DNA of 7,130 nt, from assembly GCA_025965735.1 (NCBI GenBank), contig JAOPWK010000002.1:1-7130 (forward strand), read 5' to 3'. A program made the translations under genes and the position numbers. Below are positions 4,899-7,130 of this stretch, one piece after another; positions within the stretch are counted from its first letter, which is position 1, and each line of letters opens with the position of its first letter. The notes beneath the pieces were generated by a model. It saw only the letters and a list, made by a program, of their open reading frames with translations, searched no databases and was not told the DNA's origin. Source of the stretch: Frankiales bacterium. GTDB taxonomy: Bacteria > Actinomycetota > Actinomycetes > Mycobacteriales > SCTD01.

Positions 4899-6212
4899 AT
4901 GGGATCCCGGACCGGCCCGGGCGTCACCCTCGACGCCTTCACCGACCGCTACGCGCAGCGCACGCACGGCATGACCGCGTCCGAGATCCGAGCTCTGTTC
5001 GCCGTCGCCAGCCGCCCCGAGGTGGTCAGCCTGGCCGGCGGCATGCCGAACCTGTCCGCGCTCCCGCTCGACGTCGTCGGCAAGCTGATGGGCGAGCTGG
5101 TGCAGACGCGCGGCGCGCAGGCGCTGCAGTACGGCTCCGGGCAGGGCGACCCGGTGCTGCGCGAGCTGATCTGCACCGTGATGGCGCTCGAAGGGATCGA
5201 CGCCTCACCGGAGGACGTCGTGGTCACGGTCGGCAGCCAGCAGGCGCTGGACCTGGTGACCCGCGTCTTCATCGACCCGGGTGACGTCGTCATCGCCGAG
5301 GCGCCGTCCTACGTCGGCGCGCTCGGCACGTTCGCGGCCTACCAGGCCGAGGTCGTGCACGTCGCGATGGACGAGCAGGGCCTGGTGCCCGAGGCGCTGC
5401 GCGAGACGATCGCGCGCGTGCAGGCCGCCGGCAAGCGCGCCAAGTTCCTGTACACGGTGCCGAACTTCCACAACCCGGCCGGCGTCTCGCTGGCCGAGGA
5501 GCGCCGCGACGAGGTTCTCCAGATCTGCGCCGCTGCAGGGCTTCTCGTGCTGGAGGACAACCCGTACGGCCTGCTCGGCTTCGACGCGCCGCCGACCCGC
5601 GCCATCCGCGCGCGCGGCGGTGAGGACGACGTCCTGTACCTCGGCTCGTTCAGCAAGACGTTCGCGCCGGGCCTGCGGGTCGGCTGGGTGCTCGCGCCGC
5701 ACGCCGTGCGCGAGAAGCTCGTGCTGGCGGCCGAGGCCGCGGTGCTCTGCCCGCCGACGTTCAACCAGCACGTCATCGCCGACTACCTGCAGACGCAGGA
5801 CTGGCAGGGGCAGGTGACGGCGTTCCGGTCGATGTACCGCGAGCGCCGTGACGCGATGCTCGACGCGCTGTCGCAGCAGATGCCCGAGGGCACCACGTGG
5901 ACCCACCCGACCGGCGGCTTCTACGTGTGGGTCACGCTGCCCGGCGAGCTGGACTCCAAGGTGCTGCTGCCGCGCGCGGTCACCGCGCGGGTGGCGTTCG
6001 TGCCCGGCACCGCGTTCTACGCGGACGGCAGCGGCCGCAACCACATGCGCCTGTCGTACTGCTACCCCGAGCCGGACCGCATCCGCGAGGGCGTGCGTCG
6101 CCTCGCCACCGTCCTCGAGGAGGAGGTCGACCTGCGCGCCACCTTCGGCTCCACCGGTCCGCTTCGCCCGGCTCGCGCGCAGGCCGAGTCGCCCTCGCCG
6201 GACATGGCATGA
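4899..6212 (+). CDS. PLP-dependent aminotransferase, fold type I (Aro8/LysN-like)
   Basis: The 437-residue enzyme has the class I/II aminotransferase fold: a substrate-side SLAGGMP at 44-50, a YGSGQGDPVLRE block at 78-89, NFHNPAG at 189-195 (N192 near the cofactor), D220 and Y223 in EDNPYG, the Schiff-base lysine K253 in GSFSKTFAPGLR, and the carboxylate-binding arginine R384 in HMRLSY. It resembles the catalytic half of MocR/PdxR regulators and the 2-aminoadipate/aromatic aminotransferases, but has no DNA-binding N-terminus, so it is a plain enzyme. The amino-acid substrate cannot be read from sequence. The tail after about 415 is low-complexity. The ATG at 4899 has no ribosome site but sits correctly for a leaderless transcript; M25 is another start but also lacks a site. 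Its TGA overlaps the ATG of the next gene (ATGA), so the two are one operon. Confidence 0.92.
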   Translation: MGSRTGPGVTLDAFTDRYAQRTHGMTASEIRALFAVASRPEVVSLAGGMPNLSALPLDVVGKLMGELVQTRGAQALQYGSGQGDPVLRELICTVMALEGIDASPEDVVVTVGSQQALDLVTRVFIDPGDVVIAEAPSYVGALGTFAAYQAEVVHVAMDEQGLVPEALRETIARVQAAGKRAKFLYTVPNFHNPAGVSLAEERRDEVLQICAAAGLLVLEDNPYGLLGFDAPPTRAIRARGGEDDVLYLGSFSKTFAPGLRVGWVLAPHAVREKLVLAAEAAVLCPPTFNQHVIADYLQTQDWQGQVTAFRSMYRERRDAMLDALSQQMPEGTTWTHPTGGFYVWVTLPGELDSKVLLPRAVTARVAFVPGTAFYADGSGRNHMRLSYCYPEPDRIREGVRRLATVLEEEVDLRATFGSTGPLRPARAQAESPSPDMA

Positions 6213-7130
6213 GCGACGCGATCGTCGCCGAGCCGGTCGACGTTCCGGCCAGTGCGTCGGTGCACGGCGGCCGCTACCTGGTGCTGGCCGGCGGCCTGTC
6301 GCACGAGCGCGACGTCTCGCTGAAGTCGGGCCGCCGCGTGCTCGACGCGCTGCGCTCGGCCGGTGTCGAGGCCGACCTGCGCGACGCCGACGCCTCGCTG
6401 CTGGGCGTGCTGGCCGAGACGTCGTACGAGGCGGTGCTGGTCGCGCTGCACGGCGGCGCCGGTGAGGACGGTGCGCTGCGCGAGGTGCTCGACGTGGCCG
6501 GCGTGCCGTACGTCGGCGCACCTCCGGCGGCCTGCCGGATGGCGTGGGACAAGCCGACGGCCAAGGCGCTCGCGCTGCGTGCCGGTGTGGCGACGCCGGC
6601 CTCGGTGGTGCTGCCGCACGCCGCCTTCCGTGAGCTGGGGGCCGGCGCGGTGCTCGACCGGCTGGTCGGCCACCTCGGCCTGCCGCTGATGGTCAAGCCG
6701 GCCCGGGGCGGCTCGGCGCTGGGCTGCACGCAGGTCGACAAGCCCGACGAGCTTCCCGCGGCGATGGTCAGCTGCTTCTCGTACGGCGAGGCGGCGCTGG
6801 TCGAGCGCTTCGTCTCCGGGACCGAGCTGGCGGTGACGGTCGTCGACACCGGCGACGGCGCGCGCGCGCTGCCAGCGGTCGAGGTCGTGCCGTTGTCCGG
6901 CGTCTACGACTACACCGCCCGCTACACCGCCGGGCAGACGGAGTTCTTCGCGCCCGCGCGGCTGGAACCGGCTGTGACGCGGGCGGTCTCGGACGCCGCG
7001 GTCGCGGTGCACACCGCGCTCGGCCTGCGCGACCTGTCCCGCGTCGACCTGGTCGTCGACGCCGACGGGGTGGTGCAGCTGCTCGAGGTGAACACCGCGC
7101 CGGGCATGACCGAGACGTCGCTGCTGCCCA
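6209..7130 (+). CDS. D-alanine--D-alanine ligase-like ATP-grasp enzyme (3' end outside window)
   Basis: The frame is open to the window end, giving 307 residues and lacking only about the last 30. D-Ala-D-Ala ligases join two D-alanines for the peptidoglycan stem. Landmarks, with equivalents in E. coli DdlB as I recall them: GGLSHERDVSL (E33, E15), LHGGAGEDG (H81, H63), DK at 114-115, VKPARGGSALG (K163, K144; S169, S150), E199 and E206 (E180, E187), DYTARY (Y238, Y216), R278 and D280 (R255, D257), LLEVNTAPGM (E293 and N295, E270 and N272) and S304. The Glu-Ser-Tyr triad is intact, and Tyr rather than Phe/Lys at 238 favours D-Ala-D-Ala over D-lactate. Lys181 and Lys215 of DdlB are Arg here (R200, R237), and the stretch before the first ATP-site Lys (GAPPAACRMAWDK) is divergent. 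About 20 extra residues precede the fold. The ATG overlaps the aminotransferase stop and has no strong ribosome site. It may be a second ligase rather than the main Ddl. Confidence 0.88.
   Translation, partial: MSDAIVAEPVDVPASASVHGGRYLVLAGGLSHERDVSLKSGRRVLDALRSAGVEADLRDADASLLGVLAETSYEAVLVALHGGAGEDGALREVLDVAGVPYVGAPPAACRMAWDKPTAKALALRAGVATPASVVLPHAAFRELGAGAVLDRLVGHLGLPLMVKPARGGSALGCTQVDKPDELPAAMVSCFSYGEAALVERFVSGTELAVTVVDTGDGARALPAVEVVPLSGVYDYTARYTAGQTEFFAPARLEPAVTRAVSDAAVAVHTALGLRDLSRVDLVVDADGVVQLLEVNTAPGMTETSLLP

Noticed and set aside
5205..6521. Long minus-strand open frames across the aminotransferase and ligase genes.
   Set aside because: They are antisense to genes with intact catalytic motifs, have Arg/Ala/His-rich translations with no fold, and no ribosome site; a high-GC artefact.
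1..7130. Mobile elements, tRNA or rRNA genes, CRISPR arrays, phage genes or an origin of replication.
   Set aside because: I found no transposase motifs, long repeats, regularly spaced direct repeats, RNA gene signatures or clusters of DnaA boxes; the region reads as conserved core chromosome.

Overview
The window is very GC-rich, gene-dense chromosomal DNA with GTG starts, strong purine-rich ribosome sites and GC-saturated third codon positions. This points to an actinobacterium (Actinomycetota); I cannot place it to genus. Gene content and order match the conserved block beside the replication origin. In Mycobacterium tuberculosis that block runs sigM, its anti-sigma gene (Rv3912), trxB2, trxC, cwlM, Rv3916c (reversed), parB, parA. 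Here I read: the end of an anti-sigma-like membrane protein, a reversed zinc-ribbon membrane protein, trxB, trxA, cwlM, a reversed Rv3916c-like acetyltransferase with a small membrane-protein gene in front of it, an aminotransferase, and a D-Ala-D-Ala ligase-like gene cut by the window edge. If the order holds, the sigma factor lies just left of the window and parB/parA to the right.

Left part (1-1277): the anti-sigma-like gene runs rightward and meets, stop to stop with a 4-base overlap, a leftward gene for a 184-residue four-helix membrane protein with a Cys/His-rich N-terminus. Between that gene and trxB is an 84-base divergent spacer. It holds a candidate disulfide-stress (SigR-like) promoter reading into trxB and two small dyads.

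Middle (1278-3928): trxB and trxA form a two-gene thioredoxin operon ended by a strong GC hairpin. cwlM follows with its own candidate promoter. It encodes a protein with two peptidoglycan-binding domains and an amidase_3 domain but no signal peptide, as expected of the cytoplasmic CwlM regulator of wall synthesis.

Right part (3929-7130): a convergent gap with a nested inverted repeat separates cwlM from the leftward acetyltransferase. Directly in front of that gene, overlapping it by GTGA, is a 45-residue single-helix membrane-protein gene that a longer overlapping frame hides. Divergent from this pair is an aminotransferase gene, apparently leaderless, which overlaps the next gene by ATGA. 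That last gene keeps nearly all catalytic residues of D-Ala-D-Ala ligase but has Lys-to-Arg changes at two ATP-site positions.

Together the window joins thiol redox control (anti-sigma, TrxB/TrxA) with cell-wall precursor control (CwlM, Ddl-like). I see no tRNA, rRNA, insertion sequence, CRISPR array or prophage. No clearly new multi-gene system is evident; the least described items are the small coupled membrane protein, the zinc-ribbon membrane protein and the trxB regulatory spacer.
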